From Microcaldota archaeon (GTDB lineage Archaea; Micrarchaeota; Micrarchaeia; Micrarchaeales; Micrarchaeaceae), in contig JAGWHO010000001.1 in the NCBI GenBank assembly GCA_028866715.1, positions 62,001-126,000 of the forward strand: a DNA stretch of 64,000 nt, written 5' to 3'. The translations under genes and the position numbers were made by a program. This document shows positions 34,152 to 42,076 of this stretch, in pieces; the first letter of the stretch is position 1, and every line of letters starts with the position of its first letter. A model generated the notes under the pieces. It made no database searches. It saw only the letters and a program-made list of their open reading frames with translations, and was not told where the DNA came from.

Positions 34152-34249
34152 TGCAGGGAGGGAGATGTGTTCATTTCTTTTGAACTCCCGTAGGCCTAAG
34201 CCAACGGATCTTGAGTCCGTCGCGTTTGACCAGGCTCCGCCATCCCTGC
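34152..34249 (-). tRNA. tRNA-Leu (anticodon CAA) with a 13-base T-loop insertion
   Basis: The minus strand has acceptor GCAGGGA/TCCCTGC, a leucine D arm, anticodon stem with loop CTCAAGA (anticodon CAA), a class II variable arm and T stem GGGAG/CTCCC. The T loop is 20 bases instead of 7, so 13 extra bases are present. Within it gttca can pair with tgaac. This is best read as a non-canonical intron in the T loop, as known in some archaeal tRNAs. Without removal of the insert the tRNA could not fold normally. Confidence 0.85.
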
Positions 34250-34457
34250 ACAGCGATAACTTTGCTTGCTAAACTTATTAACAATATTCGTTTTGCTGTC
34301 GTTGGTCGCGGACACTATACGTTAAGGTCTTCAAATATATATACATTAAGAAGTAAAAAAAGATAAGCTTTTAAAGGTTCCTGCAACCAGAAAATTTCCG
34401 CCGATGGCAGAATCGCTATCTTGCAAGCAACAGCAAAATTAGGGAGATAAGCGGTAA

Positions 34458-34602
34458 GTGGAGAGGTGTGGGGAAAAGGGGAGAATGCATAAGCATTCTT
34501 GGGTGGTTGGGTATTTTAGGGTTGTACTTAAAAGAAGCGCCGTCAAAGACGACGTTGGTGTACGACTTCTTTTCCTTAGATTCCCACATTGGTCCTCTCC
34601 AC
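34458..34602 (+). ncRNA. Candidate structured RNA, about 145 bases
   Basis: In the otherwise gene-free 34250-34772 stretch, a perfect 9-base closing helix (gtggagagg at 34458 with cctctccac at 34594) continues inward as a second helix (tgtggggaa with ttcccaca, one bulge). Inside are a 7-base hairpin (agaatgc-ataa-gcattct, 34482-34499) and an arm closed by aagaag/cttctt with an inner cgtc/gacg stem. A TATA-like cttttaaagg (about 34369-34378) lies upstream. It does not look like tRNA, 5S or RNase P RNA. Strand is assumed from the promoter. Confidence 0.5.
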
Positions 34603-34772
34603 GTTAATAGCCATTACTCAGGCGGTATATATATGGTTATCTTGTCTTCATAAGAGTTGTTAATCAGGATACGCAGATTTGGGGTGGCATATTTCAGTTT
34701 TTTTGCAAATCTATATATTTACTCATTTATTTTACGAGATAGATATATATATTTTAACTCCATTTATCTATT

Positions 34773-36095
34773 ATGCAGAATTTACCCCAAGAGGTAAAGG
34801 AGGCTGTCGAACGTCTGCAGGAACACACCCCGAACAGGGTGCAGGTAAAGGTAATCAGGGGCAAGTACTACGCGTTCGAGACATACGTGGCAAGGGACCG
34901 GAGAACTAAGGCAGGAAAGAGGATAACCCACTACCTCGGCAGGATCGGGGTAGACGGGGCATTCTCTCCTGCAAAAAAGAGGTGGAAAAAGGGCCCGGCA
35001 AGGCCGAAAGAACCGGCCCAGAAGGATCAGATAGACAGGACAGACCTGATAATACTTCAAAATCTTAGCATGAATGCGAGGATACCGTTATCTGTCATAA
35101 GCAAAAGGACCGGATTGAAGGCTTCGTCTATAGAGTACAGGATCAAGAGGCTTGAGGAGAGGTACGGCCTGAGGTACATCGCAGAGATAGACACTAACAA
35201 ACTGGGGTTTTTCGCGTATATGGTCGCAGTCAGGTTTGCCGGATCCAGACCCAGTTCAGAGACGATGAGAGAGGCGCTGGAGCCAGAGCCAAGGGTGCAG
35301 TTCTGCATGCTTACTGTCGGGAAATACGACATGCTGATCTACCTTATAGCAGAGAGCAACAGGGCGCTCGCAAGCGTCATCGGGAGCATAAGAAGCCAGG
35401 ACGCGTTCAGCAGGCACAGGGCAAAATGGTATGTGACACCGTTTTATGCCGCATACGGGTATGTCCCGCTGAGGGACAAGTTCTTCGATCTGCTTAAAGA
35501 GAGGGTATGGCAGCGAAGCAGGGAGAATCCGAGACCCAAGCCGGAGAGCATACTCAACAGGGATTACATACTGCTCAGGGAGCTCAATTCAAACGGCTCG
35601 ATAGAGTTCAGCGAGATAGACAGGAAGAACAACCTGCAGAGGTCAAGCGCCCAGTACACATACCATAAGCTGATTGAAAGCGGCCTGATAAAAAGGATTA
35701 CGATAACGGTGCAGAACCCGTCTGGGAAGAGGTACGACAGCATAATCTTCATGAACGACATAAACGACAGCAGGTACGTCAAGACAAGGGAAGAGTTGCT
35801 CAAGTACATAATAAAGGACTCGGGCCGCATGATAGACAGGTTCTCGCTTGTAGGAGAAAAGGCCGTCCCTGACGGCATGATGTTCATGATGCCTGTGTTC
35901 AGCAACAATGGGCTAGAGCAAGCGCGAGACGAGCTCGCCGCAAGGGTAAGAGGGATAAGCGCAAGCACGCAGGTAGTGACAGATATAGTCGTGGGAGCGC
36001 TGGGTTACAGGCTGTTTGACCCTGCATATACCAGCCAGTACAATGTGCTTGCAGAACAGTACAGTCATGTGAAGGAGAAACAGATCGGATACTAA
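34773..36095 (+). CDS. Double-module Lrp/AsnC-like regulator with transposase-like N-terminus
   Basis: Residues 15-60 of this 440-residue protein (VQVKVIRGKYYAFETYVARD and then RRTKAGKRITHYLGRIGVDG) resemble the beta-hairpin start of some transposases. An Lrp-type winged helix follows (about 88-135, DRTDLIILQNLSMNARIPLSVISKRTGL), then a RAM-like ligand domain (about 140-230). A second winged helix (about 265-315) and a second C-terminal domain complete the protein. It should bind DNA and sense a small molecule. It has a near-leaderless AT-rich promoter (tatatatattttaac). A paralog with the same layout is at 42077-43429. Confidence 0.75.
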   Translation: MQNLPQEVKEAVERLQEHTPNRVQVKVIRGKYYAFETYVARDRRTKAGKRITHYLGRIGVDGAFSPAKKRWKKGPARPKEPAQKDQIDRTDLIILQNLSMNARIPLSVISKRTGLKASSIEYRIKRLEERYGLRYIAEIDTNKLGFFAYMVAVRFAGSRPSSETMREALEPEPRVQFCMLTVGKYDMLIYLIAESNRALASVIGSIRSQDAFSRHRAKWYVTPFYAAYGYVPLRDKFFDLLKERVWQRSRENPRPKPESILNRDYILLRELNSNGSIEFSEIDRKNNLQRSSAQYTYHKLIESGLIKRITITVQNPSGKRYDSIIFMNDINDSRYVKTREELLKYIIKDSGRMIDRFSLVGEKAVPDGMMFMMPVFSNNGLEQARDELAARVRGISASTQVVTDIVVGALGYRLFDPAYTSQYNVLAEQYSHVKEKQIGY

Positions 36096-36106
36096 AAAGG
36101 AGTATG

Positions 36107-36124
36107 GCATCGGCTGACCGATGC
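36107..36124 (+). terminator. Hairpin after the Lrp-like gene
   Basis: A perfect 7-base stem (gcatcgg/ccgatgc) with loop ctga begins 12 bases after the stop at 36095. No long T run follows, so it may be a weak terminator or an RNA 3'-end stabiliser. Confidence 0.4.
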
Positions 36125-36254
36125 GACTGATTAATTAGCCGCTTCTCGGGCCTGGCGGGTCTAACATTAACGTTATCATAAAACTAACCTTTTGCTTCGA
36201 GTAGAGCTTGGTTGGCAATCTATTTATACCTTGCTGCTGCTCGCTTCCGGCGTT

Positions 36255-37397
36255 TTATGCGCTGGATTTTGCGACAGCTTTGGCCAAGGCGTCAAACTTC
36301 TTGAAGAACGTGTTCCAAGAGTAGTGATCTTCAACTCTCCTCCTGCCCTCCCTGCCCATCTTTGCAGCTATGACCGGATGCTCTGCGACAAATTTCATCT
36401 TTGCCGCCATCTGGTCAGGCGAGCCGACAAGGAAGCCTGTCCTGTTGTTGAGTATCGTCTCCTTTGGCCCTCCCTCGTTTACCGAGATGACAGGCTTGTA
36501 GCTTGCCATGCCCTCAAGCGGGACTATCCCGTAATCCTCGTTTATCGGGCTGAACAGCACTGCAGTGGATTTTGCGTACAGCTCCGAGAGGGTCTCGTCG
36601 CTCGGATTCAGCTTGAATACAACATTCCTGACGTTCATTGCCTTGAGCTTTTCGTAGTAATCCATGAAGTCCTTGTACCCTCTTGTCAGCGACCCTGCCA
36701 GCACCAGCTTGTAGTTCGTGAGCTTCGATGCCTTTACGAATCTTTCAAATGCCTCTATCACGTAATCCTGGCGTTTTTGCGCAGATATTCTTGACGGATA
36801 TAGGAAATATTTCTCGTCGCCGCCGTTGTAGAACTTCTTGGCATCTATAGCCGGATTTATCACAGTTGCATTCTGCACATCCAGGTACTTTCTTAGGCGC
36901 TCCTTTGTTATCTCGCTGTTGCAGGCTATGCCCTCTATGTATTTGAGCATGCGCATCTCGGTGCTCTTGTACACGACCGATAGGGTATTGTAGAGCATTT
37001 GTTCCTTTGCAGACCTCTTCCTTACTGCGACGTTCTTGAGATCGTAGAGCTCCCTTGGAGGGGTATGGCAATACCAAAGGACTCTCGGATTCCTGTTCCT
37101 GATCCACTCGCTTGGCGACATGTGGGCATTTATCGCGTCATACTCTTCGGGGATCTTCGCAGTGAAGAACTTGTAACCGTAGTTCACAGCGTTGGAGACG
37201 CGCGACGGCAGCGTGTCAAGAAGAGGAAGCCTCTTCCCTAAGAGTTCCACATCAAGACTCTTGAAGTCCTCGAAAGTTCCTTCCTTGTTGTAGCTTAGGG
37301 TGTATATCTTGGCGTCGTATCGCTGCGCTATCTTGAGTATCACGCGCTCCGCGCCGCCCTTCTCGTTCAGTGCATTTTGGGTTATGACCATCTTCAT
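36255..37397 (-). CDS. GT4 family glycosyltransferase
   Basis: The 380-residue GT-B enzyme has an N-terminal domain with NEKGGAERVILKIA near the start and VLWYCHTPPRELYD. The C-terminal nucleotide-sugar domain shows YFLYPSRISAQKRQDYVIEAF and SPINEDYGIVPLEGMASYKPVISVNEGGPKE, with the E-x7-E motif. It probably transfers a sugar to a lipid-linked or protein glycan. The ATG at 37397 overlaps the preceding stop as ATGA, so the phosphohydrolase and this enzyme are made together; both may serve surface glycan synthesis. Confidence 0.92.
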   Translation of the reverse strand: MKMVITQNALNEKGGAERVILKIAQRYDAKIYTLSYNKEGTFEDFKSLDVELLGKRLPLLDTLPSRVSNAVNYGYKFFTAKIPEEYDAINAHMSPSEWIRNRNPRVLWYCHTPPRELYDLKNVAVRKRSAKEQMLYNTLSVVYKSTEMRMLKYIEGIACNSEITKERLRKYLDVQNATVINPAIDAKKFYNGGDEKYFLYPSRISAQKRQDYVIEAFERFVKASKLTNYKLVLAGSLTRGYKDFMDYYEKLKAMNVRNVVFKLNPSDETLSELYAKSTAVLFSPINEDYGIVPLEGMASYKPVISVNEGGPKETILNNRTGFLVGSPDQMAAKMKFVAEHPVIAAKMGREGRRRVEDHYSWNTFFKKFDALAKAVAKSSA

Positions 37398-38929
37398 TTT
37401 ATCAGCGACCTGTCCGAGTGTTCGCACTTTATGCCAAAATATTTCAGTATGGTGGGCTCTACGTTGAGGACGCTTACCCCCCTCTTTATCTTCTTGCTGT
37501 CGAACTGGCCTATTGATCCGAATATGCCGTTCATCATATGGTCGCCGCTCTTTGCGAGCTCTGGCTCCATGAACAGGGTGTTGAGCGAGTAGTTCTTCAC
37601 ATCTGCGACATAGCCTTCGCGCAGCGCAACCAGAAGGTCCGGCGCTATGAACAGCTTCGTGTTTTTGTAATACTCATCGCCGTCATATATCTTCGTGACA
37701 AGCGGCTTTCCGTCTTCAGTCTTTATCTCTCTGAGCCTGCCTGCTATCTCTGCCTTTATCTTCCTCTTCTCGGAGTCCTTTACGTTAGGCTTTGAGAATC
37801 TCCTGTCGTTGATCCATATCATGCCTACAGGATCGTTTGAGACTGATGTAAACGCAACAGTGCCCTTCATTTCGAAATCGAAATCATGGATGTGTGTGTA
37901 TGTTGCACCAGACCCGGACGATAACGCTGTGCCTATCGCCTTGCCCACAAGCCTCTTTGCAGAGGCAGGAAGCTTGTCGTAGAGCATGCCTCTCGCCTTG
38001 CTTTTTATCAGCTTCTCCCTTAGCGAGTACTTGAGGTTTGCCTGAGCCTCGGATTCTCCTGATTTGTTGTAGCTGTCTTGTATGGACTTTATTATTGCCG
38101 GTTTTAGCTCTGCATAGCCGCTGTTTACCAACCACGCGTTTAGCAGGAACTTTTTCTTTATCGGCTGTGCGCCATGATCCGAAACAACAATCACTGCCGC
38201 TCCTTCCTTCTTTGCTCGGAGTATGACCCATTCAATGAAATCGGATACGCTTTTGTACAGGGGCATCACGTACTCTTCCCAATTCTTGTTGTTGAGCGAG
38301 AAGTGTTGTATCCTGTCAGTCTCGGTAAAGCATACAAATGCCATGTCATACTTGTTCTTTGTTATCAGATGTTTGCTCAGTTCCGCCCTCGACTGCATAC
38401 TTTTAACGTACCTCTTAGAAGCTTCAGATACTGTTATCGTGCCCTCTCTGAGCCCCTTTTCGATGTCAGGCTCGCCATTAAAACCGAACTTCTTTGCTGC
38501 GCTATCTATCTGCTTGCTGCTGAATCTTGGAGCGAGCGGCCATCCTGTTATTAAGTCGACGTTCTTGCTCTTGCTTAACTTCAGAGATTCTGCAGGGGTT
38601 ATTACGAGGCACTTCTTGCCCTTAGCTGCGAGCGCATCCCAGAAAGGTGTGTGTTTATCTGAATCAAAGTATAGCAGCTGCTTCGTGTATTCCTTGTCTA
38701 TCGCAAAAAAGTCCATCATGCCGTGTTCGCGCGGCTCAAGGCCGGTATATATGGTGGGCCACGCTACTGGAGTGAGCGGCGGAAGCGTAGATTGCATATC
38801 AAGAAGGTTGCCCTCCTTCAGCAGCGTCTCGAATCCCTTTAAGTGGTATATCTTTGCAAACCCCTTGACTATCCATAGCGGCGCTGAGTCAACGCCTATC
38901 ACATAGAGCTTGCTATTTTTGGCCGGCAT
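37394..38929 (-). CDS. AlkP-superfamily phosphohydrolase/phosphodiesterase (COG3379-like)
   Basis: The 511-residue protein has the metal and nucleophile motifs of the alkaline phosphatase superfamily: YVIGVDSAPLW near the N-terminus, LPPLTPVAWPTIYTG with the likely Thr nucleophile, FTETDRIQHFS and VVSDHGAQPIKKKF. There is no signal peptide, so it is cytoplasmic. Members cleave phosphodiesters or act as phosphomutases; the substrate here is unknown. It lies 4 bases after tyrS and overlaps the GT4 gene, an operon linking a synthetase to a glycan-type pair. Confidence 0.87.
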   Translation of the reverse strand: MPAKNSKLYVIGVDSAPLWIVKGFAKIYHLKGFETLLKEGNLLDMQSTLPPLTPVAWPTIYTGLEPREHGMMDFFAIDKEYTKQLLYFDSDKHTPFWDALAAKGKKCLVITPAESLKLSKSKNVDLITGWPLAPRFSSKQIDSAAKKFGFNGEPDIEKGLREGTITVSEASKRYVKSMQSRAELSKHLITKNKYDMAFVCFTETDRIQHFSLNNKNWEEYVMPLYKSVSDFIEWVILRAKKEGAAVIVVSDHGAQPIKKKFLLNAWLVNSGYAELKPAIIKSIQDSYNKSGESEAQANLKYSLREKLIKSKARGMLYDKLPASAKRLVGKAIGTALSSGSGATYTHIHDFDFEMKGTVAFTSVSNDPVGMIWINDRRFSKPNVKDSEKRKIKAEIAGRLREIKTEDGKPLVTKIYDGDEYYKNTKLFIAPDLLVALREGYVADVKNYSLNTLFMEPELAKSGDHMMNGIFGSIGQFDSKKIKRGVSVLNVEPTILKYFGIKCEHSDRSLIK

Positions 38930-38933
38930 AGGA

Positions 38934-39992
38934 TCAGTTCTCCTTGAAAACCTCGAGTAATTCCCTGTGGCCCTTGATGCCCCTTCTCACAGGCTCCAGC
39001 ATAGAGATTATCGAGGCTGAAACCGCGTTCTTGAGGTCTACAGGATGGAGCTTGCCTGCCGCGTAATCTTTCTCTAATTCTTTGTAGCTTTCATATTCCA
39101 TGTCGCCGCCGTATTCCTTCTTTCGCTCTATCTTGAGCTTTGAGCTTATCGGGAATATGACGTACCTGCAAAGCTCAAGGACAGGGTTCTCTTCAGTTAC
39201 CTTTACAGGGCACCATGCAGACTTCATAGTCTTTGCGATCTCTTCATCTGTCGCTATTATCGGTATTGCAGAACCTGGCTTTGATTTGCTCATCTTCATG
39301 GCAGCGACTATCTCCTCCTTCGTGCCCTTGGGCATGTCCTTCGGAGGCTCTGCAAGCGATTGGAGAAGATGGTGGTGCACTGGCACGACCTTCTTGAAGC
39401 CCATGTCGCTGAACATCTCCTTTGCCAGGACGTTTATTCGACGCTGGTCTATCCCTGCATGAGGAATGTCGACATCCAGCTCGTTTATGTCGGCTGCCTG
39501 CATTATCGGGTAGATATACTGCGACACGTGCAACGTGTCCTTCTCGCTTCTGCCTTGTATTATCAATGTTCTTGTGGCCCTTGCCATTGTCGTCTTTCGC
39601 GCCATGAGCATTACGGTCTTCCAGTACTCGTCGTTGTTCCTGTAGAGCTCAGAGCCTAGTGTTATCTTCGCATCTGGGCAGAATATGCCAAAAACTTTCT
39701 TGTAGAATTCCGCCGCCTTGAGTATTCGCTCCCAGTCGCCGCCCATCTTGTTGTTCGCCATAGAGTGCCAATCTGCGAGCAGTATGTTGGTCTTTGCCCC
39801 TGCCTTGGCGAAATCGTTGATCTTCTTGCCCCCGACAAGCAGATGGCCGAGATGCAGCATTCCGCTTATCTCCAATCCTATGTAATGGGTAGGATGGCTG
39901 TTGCTCTCCAGAAGCGATCTGAGCTCATCCTCAGTGACTATCTCTTCGGTAGGCTCCGACTTTATCATGTCTAGAGCCGTCTCAACGTCCAT
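38934..39992 (-). CDS. tyrS: Tyrosyl-tRNA synthetase, archaeal type
   Basis: The 352-residue class I synthetase has the HIGH-like motif HLGH at residues 47-50 (SGMLHLGHLLVGGK) and KMSKS at 233-237 (AAMKMSKSKPGSAIPI). Its length and short C-terminal part match archaeal/eukaryotic TyrRS, not the bacterial type. It charges tRNA-Tyr. A TATA-like ctttataatc lies about 35 bases before the ATG, making it the first gene of the operon with the phosphohydrolase and GT4 genes. Confidence 0.95.
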   Translation of the reverse strand: MDVETALDMIKSEPTEEIVTEDELRSLLESNSHPTHYIGLEISGMLHLGHLLVGGKKINDFAKAGAKTNILLADWHSMANNKMGGDWERILKAAEFYKKVFGIFCPDAKITLGSELYRNNDEYWKTVMLMARKTTMARATRTLIIQGRSEKDTLHVSQYIYPIMQAADINELDVDIPHAGIDQRRINVLAKEMFSDMGFKKVVPVHHHLLQSLAEPPKDMPKGTKEEIVAAMKMSKSKPGSAIPIIATDEEIAKTMKSAWCPVKVTEENPVLELCRYVIFPISSKLKIERKKEYGGDMEYESYKELEKDYAAGKLHPVDLKNAVSASIISMLEPVRRGIKGHRELLEVFKEN

Positions 39993-40055
39993 AATACCAT
40001 ATTGCTCCTATGAAGGATTATAAAGCTATTCCAAAGCCTGATGCTGCCTTGAGGT

Positions 40056-41120
40056 TCAGACGCCTGCCGGAGTAATCTGCTGGCCGCTGCTGTCCATGAA
40101 GATAGTATATGTCGCGCCTATGAAGCTGTTGCCCTTAGAATCGTTCAGCCATGTCATTACCGTGTATTCGCCTGCCCCGTACTGCTTGGTGAGGTTCTGC
40201 ATGCTGAACACTATGTTGAACTGATCTCCGGATGCGCTGTACCTGCTCGCGACTATCGTGGTTATGTTCTGGTAATAGTAGTTTGAGCTTCTGACAACTC
40301 CACCGACAGCCTGCCCGTATCCATACGATGAGGTATGGTTGAGCTGGTACCTCGTCATGTTCTGCACAACAGGATCGTAGCTTATCTGCACGGAAGAGAG
40401 CGAATACCCGTTTGACAGCGAGCCTGAGAGATAGACATTGCCGTCAGAGTACGCGGGCGCGTTGCCGCTCCATGTTATATAGCTGTCTATGAAGTCCTCG
40501 GTAAAATATACCGTGCTTGAGTTGTAAGCTATGCCTATGCTTACCTGATTGTGATGCGGATCAAGTATGTTGTCCCTATGGCCGTTGTTGCAGCACTGCG
40601 AATCATTGTACATCATGCTGTACTCCATCTGCTTCAAAGATTGGCTAACGTTTATGTCTCCGTGGCAGAATGACAATACGCAAGCGCTGTTCTCCTGGTA
40701 GGCGACGTTCTCGTCTACAGCTCCGACGCCGCCAAGCAGGGTATAGCGCATGTAAGGCTTCATGCCGAAGATGTCCCAGTGGCTGAAGTAGTTGTTCGAC
40801 AGCATGCTGTTCGAATGCTGCTGGCCGGACTGAGTGCCCGCCAGCGTCACGTTAGGAAGCCCGTACTGATTCCTGTCATTGTTTATGAGCGAGAGCGCAT
40901 AGGCGTCAAGAGACATGCTGCCGTTAACGCTTCCGGACTGGGGCACTGTTGTCGAGGCTTCGGGTATAGAAGTTGTTGTCTGGTTTATCGTGGTTGTGTA
41001 GATTGATACCGTATTCCCGTACAATGCGCCGAGCAGGACGCCCTTGAAGAGCAGTGCAAATCCTGCTATGAGTATCACAATTACTAATGCGGCCAGCACG
41101 CTTCCGGTTCGTTTGCCCAT
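40056..41120 (-). CDS. Membrane-anchored CAP-domain (SCP-like) protein
   Basis: An N-terminal transmembrane segment (about 9-30) and a Thr/Ser-rich linker precede a CAP domain (about 72-225), which is followed by an outer beta domain. The CAP signature residues are seen in SLINNDRNQYGLPNV, SMLSNNYFSHWDIFGMKPYMRY, ENVAYQENS and CCNNGHRDNILDPHHNQVSIGIA; the histidines and glutamates could form the family cavity. CAP proteins are extracellular and act in lipid binding, proteolysis or cell interaction; the role here is open. It has its own promoter (gatttaaacc). Confidence 0.85.
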   Translation of the reverse strand: MGKRTGSVLAALVIVILIAGFALLFKGVLLGALYGNTVSIYTTTINQTTTSIPEASTTVPQSGSVNGSMSLDAYALSLINNDRNQYGLPNVTLAGTQSGQQHSNSMLSNNYFSHWDIFGMKPYMRYTLLGGVGAVDENVAYQENSACVLSFCHGDINVSQSLKQMEYSMMYNDSQCCNNGHRDNILDPHHNQVSIGIAYNSSTVYFTEDFIDSYITWSGNAPAYSDGNVYLSGSLSNGYSLSSVQISYDPVVQNMTRYQLNHTSSYGYGQAVGGVVRSSNYYYQNITTIVASRYSASGDQFNIVFSMQNLTKQYGAGEYTVMTWLNDSKGNSFIGATYTIFMDSSGQQITPAGV

Positions 41121-41187
41121 GGCATCTGAATCGTAGGCTCATTCGGGGTTTAAATCGCTTACCCTTATGTTCGACTAGGTTGGCAGA

Positions 41188-41667
41188 TCAGGCATTTGGC
41201 AGCGGGTAGAGAAGAGTTACAATGTACCCGTTTGCATTTACTACCGCGTAGCCGTCATCGCTCGCGTAGTGGTCAGAGCTTGGAGAGTCATCTGCAACGT
41301 TCTGGTCTATGTAGTACAGCTTGTCTCCCGAAGGCACCGTGACATTGTACACTGCCCCGGTATCCTTGAACGTTAGAGTGTACAGTGCGGCGGCGCTCTG
41401 TTGCGTCACGCTCAGATTGAAATCGGAAGTTGCGGTCTGGCCTGATAATCCCGTAGTGTTGCCGGATAACAGATAAGAGACCGGGGCGTATCTCGAGCTT
41501 GAGAACAGAGTTGCCGTAGAGTTTGATGTGACTTGGCCGCTTGGCGAGCCGCCGCTCTTTGCCGATGACGGGCTTTTGTTGTAGCTGTTGCCTAGGTAAA
41601 ACACTGCGGTCCCAACGATGAGCACGATGATTATAGCTGCCGCAATCACGGATTTTTTGTTAGCCAT
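41188..41667 (-). CDS. Small exported/anchored protein, unknown
   Basis: From the ATG at 41667 the protein has about 159 residues. It has one N-terminal membrane segment (SVIAAAIIIVLIVGTAVFYLG), a Ser/Gly-rich spacer and a compact beta-rich outer domain (FNLSVTQQSAAALYTLTFKDTGAVYNVTVPSGDKLYYID). It was not recognised. It lies 67 bases upstream of the CAP gene in the same direction and may share its surface role. The 41668-42076 gap beyond it holds only a promoter-like box and a very short ORF. Confidence 0.65.
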   Translation of the reverse strand: MANKKSVIAAAIIIVLIVGTAVFYLGNSYNKSPSSAKSGGSPSGQVTSNSTATLFSSSRYAPVSYLLSGNTTGLSGQTATSDFNLSVTQQSAAALYTLTFKDTGAVYNVTVPSGDKLYYIDQNVADDSPSSDHYASDDGYAVVNANGYIVTLLYPLPNA

Positions 41668-42019
41668 TGCGCCCACGCTGATTTTGTTGGGAATCTATGC
41701 ATAAAAACCTTGGTGCTGCATTAGGTTTTTGTGCCTTGAAGAAGTCGGAGAAGCCCCAAGAGGTCTACGGTGTTTAAGTGATGGGTGCTAATGTATTTAT
41801 CGGATAGCGTTTACGCATGGATGATACTGTATTGAGTGTTGTTTTTGAGTACTTTTTCAAATAATCGCCAACGGAGGGCATAAATCCCTCCCTTAATATG
41901 TTATATGCGCATACATCCGCACAAAGTGTCCGCTTTTGCAGGCATGTGATATGCACTCCTGACGAACACGCAGAAGGGTATTTATACCTTACTAACCCAG
42001 TGTAGATTGAAGCGTGGAA

Positions 42020-42061
42020 ATGGTGGAACAAATGACAGGACCAATAATCGGCTCTGATTAA
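42020..42061 (+). CDS. Possible 13-residue micro-ORF with its own promoter
   Basis: A good TATA box (gtatttatacc, about 41979-41988) would start transcription near 42010. The first ATG after it encodes MVEQMTGPIIGSD and stops at 42061. A hairpin (aagctac/gtagctt, 42074-42094) follows, so promoter, short ORF and hairpin form a tidy unit antisense to the end of the Lrp-like gene. It may be a small RNA instead of a peptide gene, or chance. Confidence 0.25.
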   Translation: MVEQMTGPIIGSD

Positions 42062-42076
42062 AGTTGCTATACTAAG

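Noticed and set aside
34468-34653. 61-codon plus-strand ORF in the wide intergenic space
   Set aside because: It starts with GTG, has no ribosome site, a low-complexity translation, and lies across the helices of the candidate structured RNA.
41774-42031. 85-codon minus-strand ORF between the surface protein and the Lrp-like gene
   Set aside because: Composition is unlike a protein (His, Cys and Tyr clusters), no ribosome site, and it lies across a good plus-strand promoter.
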